Of a stretch of DNA of 64,000 nt, positions 34,020 through 44,811 are shown in pieces. Both the position numbers and the translations under genes were made by a program. Within the stretch, counting starts at the first letter, position 1. Every line of letters begins with the position of its first letter. Source of the stretch: Heligmosomoides polygyrus polygyrus (taxonomy: Eukaryota; Nematoda; Chromadorea; Rhabditida; Heligmosomidae); the NCBI GenBank assembly GCA_947396885.1, contig OX377204.1, positions 55,539,139 to 55,603,138 of the forward strand, given 5' to 3'. Under the pieces are notes generated by a model, which worked only from the letters and a program-made list of their open reading frames with translations, searched no databases and had not been told where the DNA came from.

Positions 34020-34434
34020 AAGTCCCGCCACGTAGGCAAGACCCGCGTAGCAACGTTGAATGTGTGTATGTTGACGGGTCGCTCGTACGAGTTGGTAGAA
34101 GCATTGGAACGGAGAAAGGTAGATTTCTGTGCGGTGCAGGAGACGAGATGGTCCCGTAGCAAGTCGAGGGACATTGGCCGCGGCTACAAGGCCGTTTTGT
34201 GCGGCATTCCCAGGACCACCAGTGGTGTCGGTATGATCGTCTAATAACGTTTCCGTGACCGCTTGATGAGGATTTTTGTGCCGTAGAGGACCGACAATGC
34301 AATTTCTTTTCTGCGTATGCTCCACAGACAGGCTGTTCCGAGCAAACCAAGGACAAGTTCTGGTACCAGCTCGATGAGAAGACAGCGGAAGCACCGTCAC
34401 AAGATATGGTTGTTGTGGCAGGTGACCATTAAGG
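34020..34434 (+). pseudogene. LINE APE-endonuclease N-terminal fragment (BovB/CFDP2-like RTE)
   Basis: The plus strand reads RVATLNVCMLTGRSYELVEA, VDFCAVQETRWSRSKSRDIG and SGVGMIV. After a frameshift it reads YAPQTGCSEQTKDKFWYQLD and MVVVAGD, where it breaks off. These are the N-terminal motifs of RTE endonucleases often annotated as craniofacial-development-protein-2-like. The catalytic Glu (QETRW) is present. The C-terminal end of the same family lies on the same strand at 41877-42330, beyond CR1 copy A. Confidence 0.82.
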
Positions 34435-35263
34435 TGACCATTGACAGAAAATATCAATATTTTTTCTGCGCTTTGATTTTTAATTAATTATTTGAAACGA
34501 CAAAAATTTGTTTTTTGTTTCAATTATTATTGTTCCAATGGTTTTAACATTAAATTCAATGTTGAATATTATATTTTATATTTATATTTTATACTTATTG
34601 TAGCCAATAACAATTACAAAAAACAGACAGACAATCTACGATTGGCTATGGAAGAAGTCTAAGAAATAATGTTAAGTATTCAGACTGATATTTGCAATTG
34701 GCGAAGAATAGTCCGTCCTTGTCTCTTATAATGGGAGAAAATAATTTGTAAAGGTTGCTGAAAGAATAAAAAGGACATAAAGCTTTTATAAAATTCTTGC
34801 GGCATGCGATGCGCCAGGTCTACGACCTTCTAAGCACACGACCCCTCGACCTCTTTGAACTAGTACTCACCTCAGGCGGTAGCATAGAAGGGAGGAGCAC
34901 ATACTGAAATGCCCGAAAGAAAGACGTCAGTGCGGAGAGTGAGAATCTTAAAGGTTGATCGAAAGCGAGAAAATAAAAAATCGTATAAAAATATTAACTT
35001 CAATCAACGACTACTCTTAGCCAATGCAAACAAGTAACCTAATGCGAGAAAAAATGAGGAAGCATTAGCAAACAGTGCAGAGAAACGAACTATGAAAAGA
35101 ATTTGGGATTAGCGTATGCCTGTTAAAAACGGTAGGAACATTCCTGCGGTAGGAACATTTCTGTTGAATGAGCAGACGATGGGGTGATGAAAGTACCACA
35201 CATAAGGAAACACTTGCGAAAGCACTGATCCTGTAAAATTACAAATTTATGCAGAAGAAATAG
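34435..35263. other. AT-rich unassigned sequence
   Basis: Nothing recognised. The composition shifts sharply to AT-rich directly after the endonuclease fragment breaks off. Confidence 0.4.
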
Positions 35264-35273
35264 AACCTCAAGC

Positions 35274-38030
35274 TCAGAAAAAACCCTGTTGTTGGAGATG
35301 ACGGTCCAGCTTCCGAGTAAAAATAGGTGGTGAGGATGACGAGATTACAGCCAACGGTAACCCATTCCAAACTCGAGCAGCTCTTACTAGAAATGAATCC
35401 GAAAACTGTTGGTTACGAACTTTTCCTGAGAACAATCGCCATGGGTGACCTCTCGTTCGATTACTAAAGTCTAGAGGATTGAACAGTTCATTGATATCAA
35501 CGTTCAGGCGACCAGCAGTTATTTGGAAAATTAGTTTTTGATCGAATATGACTCTCCTTAGCAGCAAGGATGTGCCACCAAGAATTGTCATCCTTTCGCG
35601 ATATCCAGCGTCAAACACGCCCTTTCTCATGAAGACTTGCTTAGTAAATCTTTTCTGGACCTTTTCAGTTTTCTGGATGAGCACCCGATTTGATGGTGAC
35701 CACACTGGTGTGCAGTACCTTAACAACGGTCTTACATGCACAATGAAAAGTCTATAAAGTGTAGAACTATTCCTGGTATTGAAAGCTCGCAGAATGAAGT
35801 TGGACTTTTTATGTGCAGCGGCTACTATATCATCCACATATTTGTCAAATGAAAGAGTGTTTGAATAGGAAATGCCAAGGTCCTCTACACATGTTGAGAT
35901 GCTCACTCCGTGAGAACCCAAGTAAAATTATAGATCTCGCGGATGATTTTTACGTATGTGCATAATAGTGGTTTTTTCGTAAGAAATATTGAGCATCCAT
36001 TTGATAGACCAAGCATATACAGCGTCCAGTGCAAACTGGAAATTCGGCGCGTTGCTATAAGAGTAAAGCTTAGAGTCATCTGCGTAGACAGAACAGTGCA
36101 CCACGCGAGGAAGGCAACTTGGTACGTCATTTATGTAGAGGAGGAACATCAAGGGACCTAAACACGTGCCCTGTGGAACGCCACTGCGAGTTTCATACGT
36201 GTCTGATGTAACACAATTGACCATTACCCTCTGTGTTCGTCCCGTTAGAAATGACTGTAAAAACTTTAAAAGGCACCCTTCGACGCCGTACGCCTGAAGC
36301 TTGACGAATAAAGGTCTAGATTAATAGAATCAAATGCTTTGGTTTAGTCAAGAAAACATATAGTAACAGGTCCGCGAGAGTCAATTATATTTTGCCAAAT
36401 AGCAATAGTTGTGACAAGAGCTGTTGCAGTAGACTTTTTTTTCAAGAAATCCATGCTGTTCTTTTGCGAGAAGATGATTATCGCGAAGGTAACTATGCAT
36501 CTGACTACGTATTTTCCTCTCAAACACCTTGCTTGTTGAAGATGTGAGGCAGACCGGTCTATAGTTTTTAAAGTTGGTCTTTTCTCCTTCTTTAAAAATT
36601 GGCTTAACAATACTTTGTTTCCACCTTGAAGGGGATTCACCTTGAAGAAGACACCAGTTGAAGAGAAGCGTGAGAACAGGGGGTTAGTCCAATGGCTGCC
36701 TTTTTAAGGAAAATGTATGGAATATTATCCGGAGACGTGGAGTTGCGAACTGGCAAACAAATTAGGGTTTGTGTATACAGTTTCACTGTTGATATCCAGA
36801 AAATCAAGCTTTGATGCCGTAAAGGAAGGATAATCAACTTGTCGTTTTGGATATTGTTTATAGACCGATTTGAAATAGGATGCGAAAACCCTTGCTTTTT
36901 CCTCATCAGACTTGCAAAGAACACCATTTTCACCGAATATGGGTCCAATACCTTTTTTTAGTTTTAGCCGCTCATTCACATAACCTTAAACTAACTTATA
37001 GTTTTTTGCATGGGCTATTTTCTCTTCAATCTGCAGGCTTAGATTTGCTAACTTTCTTTTTAGTTTTTTTGAGAAGCAAATTATTTTTCAGTACCTATTT
37101 TATGTCGTGCGTAGTAAAGCATTCTTACTTTCTGCGCAAGTTTCTTAATTCTCATTGGGTAGCGGTACTCGTTTTTGATGGCTTTCATTGGGACAAATTC
37201 TCTGATAAGCTTATAACAGTTATCAAGGTAGACGGAATAGTATTCACCTACGGACTGACAAGGTGACATTTCGTTACGCCAGTTGATCTTATGGAGTCGT
37301 TGACAAATCTCTGAATAATCCCCTTTTACAAAATCGTCAAGTGAATGCTTCAGGGACCCATTTATGTCGCTTAAGTTGAAACGAAAGGATACCATATTGC
37401 GGTCGAACGTTGAGGAAGGCTCACGAGTATGTGTATCGTTAATGATATCCATGTTGTTTGTTAGGACTACATCTAGAATATTCGATCCCAGCGTAGGAGC
37501 TACTACAAGTTGTGAAAACGCATATTCGCTGCAGAATTCATAGAACTCCCGTGCTGACCCGTAGAGCTTGGATGGTTTGCCTTTATTTAACCATTCAATT
37601 CTGGACAAGTTCAGGTCCCCTAAAATTATGCAGTTTGAGCCTCCCTCTAAAATATCTATAATATAAGCTAGTGCAGCATAAAACGGTGCTGAAGCGCAAG
37701 TTGGGCTTCTGTAGAATAAAACGAAATGCGTGGATTGTTGTTCTATATTGATGCATAATATTAAGCACTGACAATAGGGTGAGAAATTTCGCGAAGCAAA
37801 CAAATGGTGGAGAGTTGATCTAGCTCCAGAGCCAGTACACCACCTCCAGTAGTGTAACCCTCTCTATTGCATCTATAGATATGGTATGAAGGGTGTGGGC
37901 ATAAGGTGGCGTCACAAATGAGGTCGGGCTTACACCACGTTTCCGTAATAAAAACCTTAAGAGGAGCGGCAGTGTACAGCAAATATTGTAGGTCTGATAG
38001 CTTATTACAAATGGAACGTGAGTTGAAAAA
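35274..38030 (-). pseudogene. CR1-like ORF2: endonuclease plus reverse transcriptase
   Basis: In order from 38030: VFITETWCKPD (endonuclease Glu), FYRSPTCASAPFY, ILGDLNLSRIEW, and SNILDVVLTN. The SDH position reads FDRN, so the catalytic His is lost. The RT has SMDFLKKKSTATALVTTIAI and FLDYTKAFD in broken frames, then SGVPQGTCLGPLMFLLYIND and VYADDSKLYSY with intact catalytic Asp pair. The C-terminal domain (YRLFIVHVRPLLRYCTPVWS) runs to a stop at 35274. Frames are long (240, 98 and 215 codons), with few disruptions between them, so this copy is fairly young. Confidence 0.9.
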
Positions 38031-38091
38031 AAACTATATCAGGCAAAGTTGAGATGTTGGATGTATTGTAGATTCAGTAATCGTGGGAGTA

Positions 38092-39769
38092 TCTACCACT
38101 ATATAATTGAGTTAGCGGTCGATGACGTTTGAGTGATCTAACCTAAGTGAGGTACGCCGCATCATCCACAGGGAGAGCGGTCGAATGATCTAACCAAAGT
38201 GAGGTACGCCGCATCATCCACGGGAGAGCGGTCGAATGATCTAATCAAAGTGAGGTACGCCGCATCATCCACAGCGGGAGCAGTCGAGTGACCTAACCTG
38301 AGTGTGATATTTTTCTATCTATCTATCTACTCTACCACTATATAATTGAGTTAGCGGTCGATGACGTTTGAGTGATCTAACCTAACGATAAGTGAGATAC
38401 TCCACATCATCTACAGCGCGGGCAATATTTGCTATTGAACGTGGGATGTTACTGCAAGCCCTTTACTGCTTAACATAGCAGCACCTACGCGCGTTTCTGA
38501 GCGTCCAGATTCAGAAGCAGACTTCGTGCCATTAGCATGAGAAGACCACTAAAGTGGTAGGAGTAGAAGGGAGACTTAGAGGGTGGAGAATCGACAGCGA
38601 TCAGGAGGGAGCGACCTGGAGAAAACATCCGGATGGGGGGGGGGTCGATAGGGGGAACAATGAAGCAGGCCAGGAGGTGGCACCAAGAAGGGTTTAGGCA
38701 ATAATAAGGGACCAGTAGGGAGTTACCAATCAGGGGGGGGGGGGACAGTAAGGAGGATCAGCAAAGGGATCCATTACCAGTAAGGGAGACCGGATTTAGA
38801 AGATGTGACATCGACGTCGCGCAATGGTCGTTCGCTCGCCGTCGTCGTGTCGTGAGCGTGGGAGGGCTACTTAATTGGGATAGAGTAGTAAGGAGGATCC
38901 CGAGGGGGGGGAGGGGGGAGGAATTTACCTGGAAGAAGGGATCTGGAGGCGGGACCAGGACGAGGAACCAGTAAGAAGGGAGCCATAAGGGAATTCATAC
39001 GGAGAACAAGGAATCTGCCATATTCATAGCTTCTTCATGCTCGACACAGCGGCGACTGCGCGCGCTTCTGAGCTTCTGGATTCAGAAGACAGGTCTTCTG
39101 AGCTTCTGTATTCAGAAGGCGGGCTCTCTACGTCGCTCAACAAGCGTTCTGATTCTGAATACGTGTCACCGACGTCTGCCGTGAGCATGAGAGGACCACT
39201 AAGGAGGTGGTGGAGAAGGGCAGTAAGGGGACCTCTAGGGTGGACACGAGAGCGACCAGGAAGGGAAGGAACAACCTGGAGGGGGGGGGGGCAGGACGGG
39301 AAAACCAGCAAGAAAAGACCAGTAGGGGGTCAATAATGGAGACGAAGAAGTGGGCCAGGAGTTGAGACCAGGGAGGTGGAGGACTAAAGAGGGGAGGGAA
39401 GACCAGTAAAGGCGGGCCAGCAATTAGATCCAATAAGAAGAAACGTGTGAAGGGAAACCTGGCTTCGGAAGACATGTCAACGATATCTGGAAACGCTAGA
39501 TCTTGAGCATGAGAACGGTTGCGGAGGAGCAACCTGAGGGACAGAAGCACTGCGCAGCGCAGACCAATGACGTTAATGCTCGGTCCGAAGAGAATGTCTA
39601 TGATTAACGTACGGAAGTGGTGAATGGCTTGATGCCGATAAAGTGACAAGTCCTAGGTGTTAGCGAATTTTGTGTTTTACAAAAACTACTTTCCATAGGT
39701 CAGTGATGCTGCAAAGTCGCGCGAAGCGCGCAAGTGCGAGACACGCCGTTAGGCGTGGCGGAGCACTTG
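38092..39769 (+). mobile_element. Helitron-like element, copy 2
   Basis: It starts TCTACCACTATATAATTGAG after an A (38091) and ends GAGCACTTG at 39769, with the ACACGCC/GTTA/GGCGTGG hairpin just before. A second 5' terminus (TCTACCACTATATAATTGAG) lies at 38331 inside it, so the first 240 bp may be the stub of another copy. The body is purine-rich and resembles copies 1 and 3. It directly abuts copy 3. Confidence 0.78.
38117..38310 (+). repeat. 52-bp tandem repeats at Helitron 5' end
   Basis: About four units of GGTCGA.TGATCTAACC..AGTGAGGTACGCCGCATCATCCACAG. The same unit appears twice at 15488-15590, twice at 39788-39890 and about once, inverted, at 57950-58020. A (TCTA)n run follows at 38313-38329. 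Confidence 0.8.
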
Positions 39770-40875
39770 TCTATATATAAAAGAGTTTGTCCGTGGAGTG
39801 ATCTAACCCAAGTGAGCTACGCCGCATTATCCACAGCGAAAGCGGTCGAGTGATCTAGCCTGAATAAGGTGCTCCTCATCATCTACAGCGCGGGCAAAAT
39901 TTGCTATTGAACGTGGGATGTTGCTGCAGCAGGGAAAACGCAGCCCTTTACTGCTTAACACAACAGCATCTACGCGCGTTGTTGAGCGTCCAGTTTCAGA
40001 AGCCGACTTCTTGCCATTAGCATGAGAGGACTACTAAAGGGGTACGGGTAGGAGGTGGTGAGGAGGAATATACCTTGAAGAAGGGACCTGGAGGCGGGAC
40101 CAGGACGGGAAACCAACAAGAAGGGAGCAGTAAGGGAATTCATGCGGAGAAAAAAGAGTCTGCCATACGCATAGCTTCGTCATGCTCGACACAGCGGCGA
40201 CTGCGCGCGCTTCTGAGCTTCTTGATCCAGAAAACGGACCCCCTTAGCGCAGCAAGCATCCTGATTCTGAATACGTGTTACCGACCGTGCCATGAGCATG
40301 GGAGGACACAAAGGGGATAGTGGAGAAGGGCGGTATGGGGGTCCTCCATGGTGGACCAGGAGAGCGACCAGGAAGGAAAGAAAAAACCGAGGAGAGGCAA
40401 GAACGGAGAAACCAGCAAGAATAGACCAGTAGGTGTCAGTAGTGGAAACAAAGAAGTGGGCCAGTAGTTGGGATCAGGAAGGTGGGGACTAAAGAGGGGG
40501 AGGGAAGACCTGTAAAGGTGGACCAGCAATTAGATCCAGTAAGAAGAAACGAGTGAGGGGAACCTGGCTTCGGAAGACATGTCAACGACAACTTGAAACG
40601 CTAGCTGTTGAGCATGAGAACGATTGCGGAGGAGCAACCTGGGACAGAAGTACTGCGCAGCACAAACCAATGACATTACTTCCGGTCAGGGAAGACCGTC
40701 TATGATGAATGTACCGAAGTTGTGAAGGGCTTGATGCCGATAAAGTACGCACCAAGTCCTAGATGCTAGCGAATTTTATGTTTTACAAAAACTACTTTCC
40801 ATAGGTCAGTGATGCTACAAAGTCGCGCGAAGCACGCAAGTGCAAGACACGCCGTTAGGCGTGTCGGAGCACTTG
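39770..40875 (+). mobile_element. Helitron-like element, copy 3 (tandem with copy 2)
   Basis: It begins TCTATATATAAAAGAGTTTG immediately after the CTTG of copy 2 and ends GAGCACTTG at 40875 before a T. The hairpin ACACGCC/GTTA/GGCGTGT is intact. It is 1106 bp. The pair 38092-40875 as a unit is flanked by A and T, consistent with insertion as a head-to-tail dimer. Confidence 0.78.
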
Positions 40876-40879
40876 TCAT

Positions 40880-41720
40880 TGTATAAACTAGCTGGAAGGT
40901 CAGACTCCTAGGCCGAATTGGGGATGGGGAAGAAGGAAGTGCTGGCAGGCTGTTTTGAACATTGGAATCTCGATCCCTGCGAACTTGACTAGACGCCGTA
41001 GAAACCATAGGCGCGCCTGGGTCCTCATTGCGTCTTGGTAGATCGCGTGGAAGTTTTAGCTTCACAATATCAAAATCTCGAACAACATAGATAAGACGCC
41101 CCTCCCTTGCATTCAGGTCTCGCTTCCTTACGCAACGCTCTGTCTAGTTCCAGCTGCTCTGGAGTATAATCTCTCCGAGCGTACGAATGGACAAAACGCT
41201 GCGTGAGGCTCTTTCTTCCACAGCGCATGTGAGACAAAAGGGCGTCCCTGAGACTTTGGCTAGGGAGATCGATCTTAATAATTCAACCTCTACCTCCGCT
41301 TCTGTGCAGCCTGTCAGGTGGATGGGCATGGACAGTAATACGCCCAGCCTCTACTTCGCGGATAAGGTCTTTGTTCCCCGACGTGAGCACATTTTTCTTC
41401 AGAATCTCGCGAGCAAATCGACGGATTTCTTCTTCTTTCGACTGTTCATCGATTCCAATCCACACAACCTTTCGTTGCTTTTCATCAATTTTTCCTCTAA
41501 CCGCATTTATTTTAACAACTGTAGAGTATAGCAAACTTTTCTGCACTGACGACGCATTATTGTTGCTTTTGATCTTAGCCTCCAAATCAGAGAATCTAGC
41601 CAAGATGGAGTTTTGCGTGACTTGAATCTCACCAATCAGAGCAAAAAAGCGAACGAAGGAGTTTGTGAGCACATTTTGAAGGCTACAAGAGTAGGAATCG
41701 AATTTCTCGATTAACTTACG
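40880..41720 (-). pseudogene. CR1-like ORF1 remnant
   Basis: From about 41690: a coiled-coil-like stretch (TQNSILARFSDLEAKIKSNN), then VVWIGIDEQSKEEEIRRFAR and REVEAGRITVHAHPP. After a frameshift come IIKIDLPSQSLRDALLSHMR, DYTPEQLELDRALRKEA and YVVRDFDIVKLKLPR. This order (coiled coil, RRM-like fold, YVVRDFDIV tail) fits the nucleic-acid-binding ORF1 protein of nematode CR1-type LINEs. It lies just upstream of ORF2 once the Helitron tandem is removed. Confidence 0.7.
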
Positions 41721-41876
41721 AGCATCTCCGCGTTGACGTTATCCTGGGACCCACCCGTCTTCTTCGCTCCTGCCTTTTCATGTTCGATGATAGTGTAGTA
41801 GATTGGAAGAAGTGGCGCTACCGCTCGAGATTAGCTCAAGCAATGAATAAGTACTATTAATATCACCTGCCACAAT

Positions 41877-42330
41877 GTGTATAGAGCAGTTGTTCGCCTA
41901 GTAGCGAGAACGATGCTGAGTGCTGACCCGTGACGAAGGAAATCGCCTCAGTGTAATGGAGACGAAAATGCTACGGTGGACGTTGGAGTTACGCGTTTGG
42001 ACCGCGTTCGCGACGACAGCGTACGACAGAAGTTCGGTGTCGCCCCGATAGCCGAGAAGCTGTGCCAAGCTTGTCTTCCATGGTACGGCTATGTCCTTAG
42101 CGCTAACGACGACACCGTCTGTAAGATTGGCCTGAACCTTGAGGTCCCTGGAAAGCGGCTCTGGAGACGCCGGAAGCAACGTTGGCTAGATACGTTGCAT
42201 TTAGACTAAAAAATGGCTGGTGTGCACTCTGATCAAGCATTTGATCGGGAGAATTGAGACCACACCAGAAGAGCGGACTCCGCCACCAAGCGGGACAGAC
42301 GCTAATGAAAATGATGAATTTAACACGATG
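41877..42330 (+). pseudogene. C-terminal fragment of BovB/CFDP2-like RTE
   Basis: After a frameshift near 41960 the plus strand reads VGVTRLDRVRDDSVRQKFGV, then AEKLCQACLPWYGYVL and TVCKIGLNLEVPGKR, then KQRWLDTLHLD. Decayed remains of the last 30 residues end in AATGATGAATT. It matches the family of the endonuclease fragment at 34020-34434, on the same strand. The RT between them is missing or lies outside, with CR1 copy A in between. Confidence 0.82.
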
Positions 42331-42689
42331 TAGGCATGAATTTCATGAAGAAATCGATCTGCGCATGCAGTTTTGGGATACGTACGATGTCTGTTAACGA
42401 GTCAGCCTATGTGTTCTGTGTCCGGTCCAAAAGGTGGACTAGGAAACACGGAACATAAGGCACCAATGTGGATGGAAACCAACATTTTTATTTATTTATT
42501 TATTTATTTATTTATTTTATTCGGAGTACGGAAACGCGAATTCGGCACATTTTAAGCCATAACCCTACAATATTGTGCCTTTGCGGGCGCGTCAGCCACC
42601 ACTGTCTTCCTGGGCCGTGCTAAAGGGACATAATGCATCCCTAGTCTCAATACTGCAGGATTGTGATAGATGTTTAGATTTTTTTATTC

Positions 42690-43236
42690 AAGACATGGGC
42701 CGTAGCCACACGTAGAAGTACATTGTTAGAAACAACATCCAAGGAGTGACAATAAAGTACAATAAAAAAAGTACAATACACATCCGATGAGGTTCATTGC
42801 AAACGCAAAGTAGATTCTTCAAACCCTGCAGAGATAGACCCAAGGCATCTTGATTTGCATTCAAAACAATGTTGAACTCCATCATACTCCTGTAGGTGAA
42901 GAAAGTTGTTCTGGCTCGCGATTTTACAACCGCAACATAGAGTCTGAGTCTGCCCTTTTACTTCTTGTCAAAGATGAACCGAAAAAGCAGAGTGGGTCAG
43001 TAGAAACCCTGCCTGTGAGTATCTTGAAAGACATAAGAAGGTCGAATATTTTCCTTCTACTGTGAAGACTTGGTAAAGACAACATTTGGCTCTCTCAGCA
43101 CTATTTGGTATCTGGTAGTAACTTATGCCGTAGCGTCTCATCACAAGCTATTTTGAACGCTCTCCAAAAGTCTGATGTCTTTTTTCTTTGTAGGCTTGAA
43201 AATGATGGTTCCGTACTCTACTTGAGGCCTTACATA
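42690..43236 (-). pseudogene. CR1 copy B ORF2, C-terminal piece
   Basis: It begins YVRPQVEYGTIIFKPTKKKD at the Helitron junction and continues through broken frames (RLLESVQN). This is the C-terminal domain after the RT, equivalent to the YCTPVWS region of copy A. Reading across the Helitron site gives QAYKT/YVRPQ in frame. Confidence 0.75.
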
Positions 43237-43804
43237 TCCTATATTCTATAATAACGCGCTAAGCGATGAGTCATACTATCGATCGGCGCCGGCGCAGAAA
43301 TCAGCCAGAAAATAGGGGAAAAATTGGGGGGGGGGGAATGGGGGAAAAATGGGTGGAAATTACGACACAAAAATAGCGAAAAGTACCCAGACGTGTTCTC
43401 TCTGCATGGGAACTTTGTCCCTGGATCAATCGAGGTCACCGAACAGAAAATCTAAAGTTTGTTTTTAAAATATCGATCGCCGATATTAATCAAACTATCG
43501 ATTTTTTGTGGATGTCGTCCAGATGGTCCCAAACTTTAGCCCTGGGATAATCGAGGTCACTCAACACGAATCTGAAGTTCGTTTTTGAAGTATCAATCGC
43601 CATTAATCGATGTCATACTCTATAATAACGCTCTAAGCGATGGGTCATACTATCGATCGGCGCCGGCGCAGAAATCAGCCAGAAAATAGGGAAAATGGGG
43701 GAAAATTACGACACGAAAACAGCGAAAAATACCCAGACATCTTCTCCCTGCCTGAAAACTTCGTCCCTGGAGCAATTGAGGTCGCTGAACCGAATCTGAA
43801 GTTT

Positions 43805-44811
43805 ACCCCGGGACGAGAAACAGGCGTAGTCGACGAGCTACGGGAGGAGGGAGGCCCGCGGAAGAACAGACGAAAGTTGCATTCTGCGTGCCGTTCATCT
43901 CGGATGGCATAAGCTCTGCAATACGTGCATGTGTTCGAAAGGCCGACCTTCACGAAATGGTTAGGGTGGTGGAAATACCATCTATGAATTAAAAGGGTCA
44001 GCTCGTCCGCAACCGTTTGTACGATTGCATATGCACTACACCATCGTGCACCGTTTGTCCCTACGGAAAACCGGGAGATTGTATGCTTACGGGTGTTGTG
44101 TATCTCATTGAGTGCCTCGCATGCGAGCAGGAGTACATTGGGGAAACCTCGCGGCCATTATGTGTCAGGGTAAAGGAGCACCTTGATGGGCTGAAAAGAT
44201 CCAACGCCGCCACCCCCTGGGCGACCACAGGGCGCGATCGCACGCAAACAGCTGTTTCGGCGTCGCAGTGACCATCCTGGCGCGAACCCGACATCTCGGC
44301 GCGGCGAACTCTAGAAGCGGTTTGGATTGCGGCCAGGTCACCTGGAATCAATAAGAAGGATGGGTGTGTAGCAGTGACGCAGGAGCTGGCACCATTCATG
44401 GACATCTGTAGGTTTTGCCCTACAAGGTCATGACCCAAGAGGTCCACCAGGCGGGTAGCCCTGGAGCTTTAGTACGGGGTGATGACCCTAGAGGACGCCT
44501 AGGAGGATAGTCCATGGGGCTCTAGCTTCAGTCACCCTCGTTAGACTTCCAGCTGCGGGTGCCCGGTGGACGTCACTAGTCCATTTGCTAAAGGTTAGCC
44601 ATTCTGGTCTCTATTCACCGTTTCTTTGGTCTAGTGGTCTCTCAAACAATTTCCGTAGAATGAAATGGCGTTTGTTGGATAGTTTCTCAGATTGATTTCG
44701 TCTCATTCCAAGCTCTGAAGGGGCGAGAACGCCGAAACGTTAGCCTGAGTGCTGTCCGTGTTAACAATCTTGGAGTGGCTTGAGATCAATATTATTTCTC
44801 AGAATCTGAAG
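43805..44811 (+). mobile_element. Penelope-like element fragment with 13-bp duplication
   Basis: It is flanked by GAATCTGAAGTTT at 43792-43804 and 44812-44824. The motif is part of the host tandem unit, so the duplication is supported but not proven. The insert holds the C-terminal GIY-YIG domain of a Penelope-like retroelement, about 370 bp of 3' untranslated sequence and, near its end, CTGAAGGGGCGAGAACGCCG followed by AAAC, a hammerhead-ribozyme-like core. Confidence 0.75.
43870..44433 (+). pseudogene. Penelope-like GIY-YIG endonuclease, C-terminal part
   Basis: After two frameshifts the reading is FCVPFISDGISSAIRACVRK, LVRNRLYDCICTTPSCTVCP, GVVYLIECLACEQEYIGETS and RPLCVRVKEHLDG. After another shift it reads RTLEAVWIAARSPGINKKDG and ends at a stop near 44431. 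VVYLIEC and YIGET are the GIY-YIG signature, with Arg (RVKEH) and the late Glu (TLEA) also present. The CxxC-rich stretch ahead of it is the usual Cys motif of this family. These proteins nick DNA for retroelement insertion. 5' truncation is typical. Confidence 0.85.

Larger units (their letters stand above)
35264..41720 (-). mobile_element. CR1/Jockey-like LINE copy A, split by Helitron tandem
   Basis: On the minus strand, ORF1-like sequence (41720 to about 40880) is followed by the Helitron tandem (38092-40875), then ORF2 with endonuclease and RT down to 35274. Without the insert it spans about 3.7 kb. Element ends are approximate, because I could not see a target duplication or a simple tail. 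Confidence 0.8.

Noticed and set aside
38117..38310. CRISPR-like array (regular 52-bp repeats)
   Set aside because: There are no unique spacers, units are contiguous, and the setting is a eukaryotic transposon end.
43640..43912. 90-codon plus-strand frame as an independent protein
   Set aside because: It spans the junction of the Helitron tandem unit and the Penelope-like insert, so it is a chance fusion.
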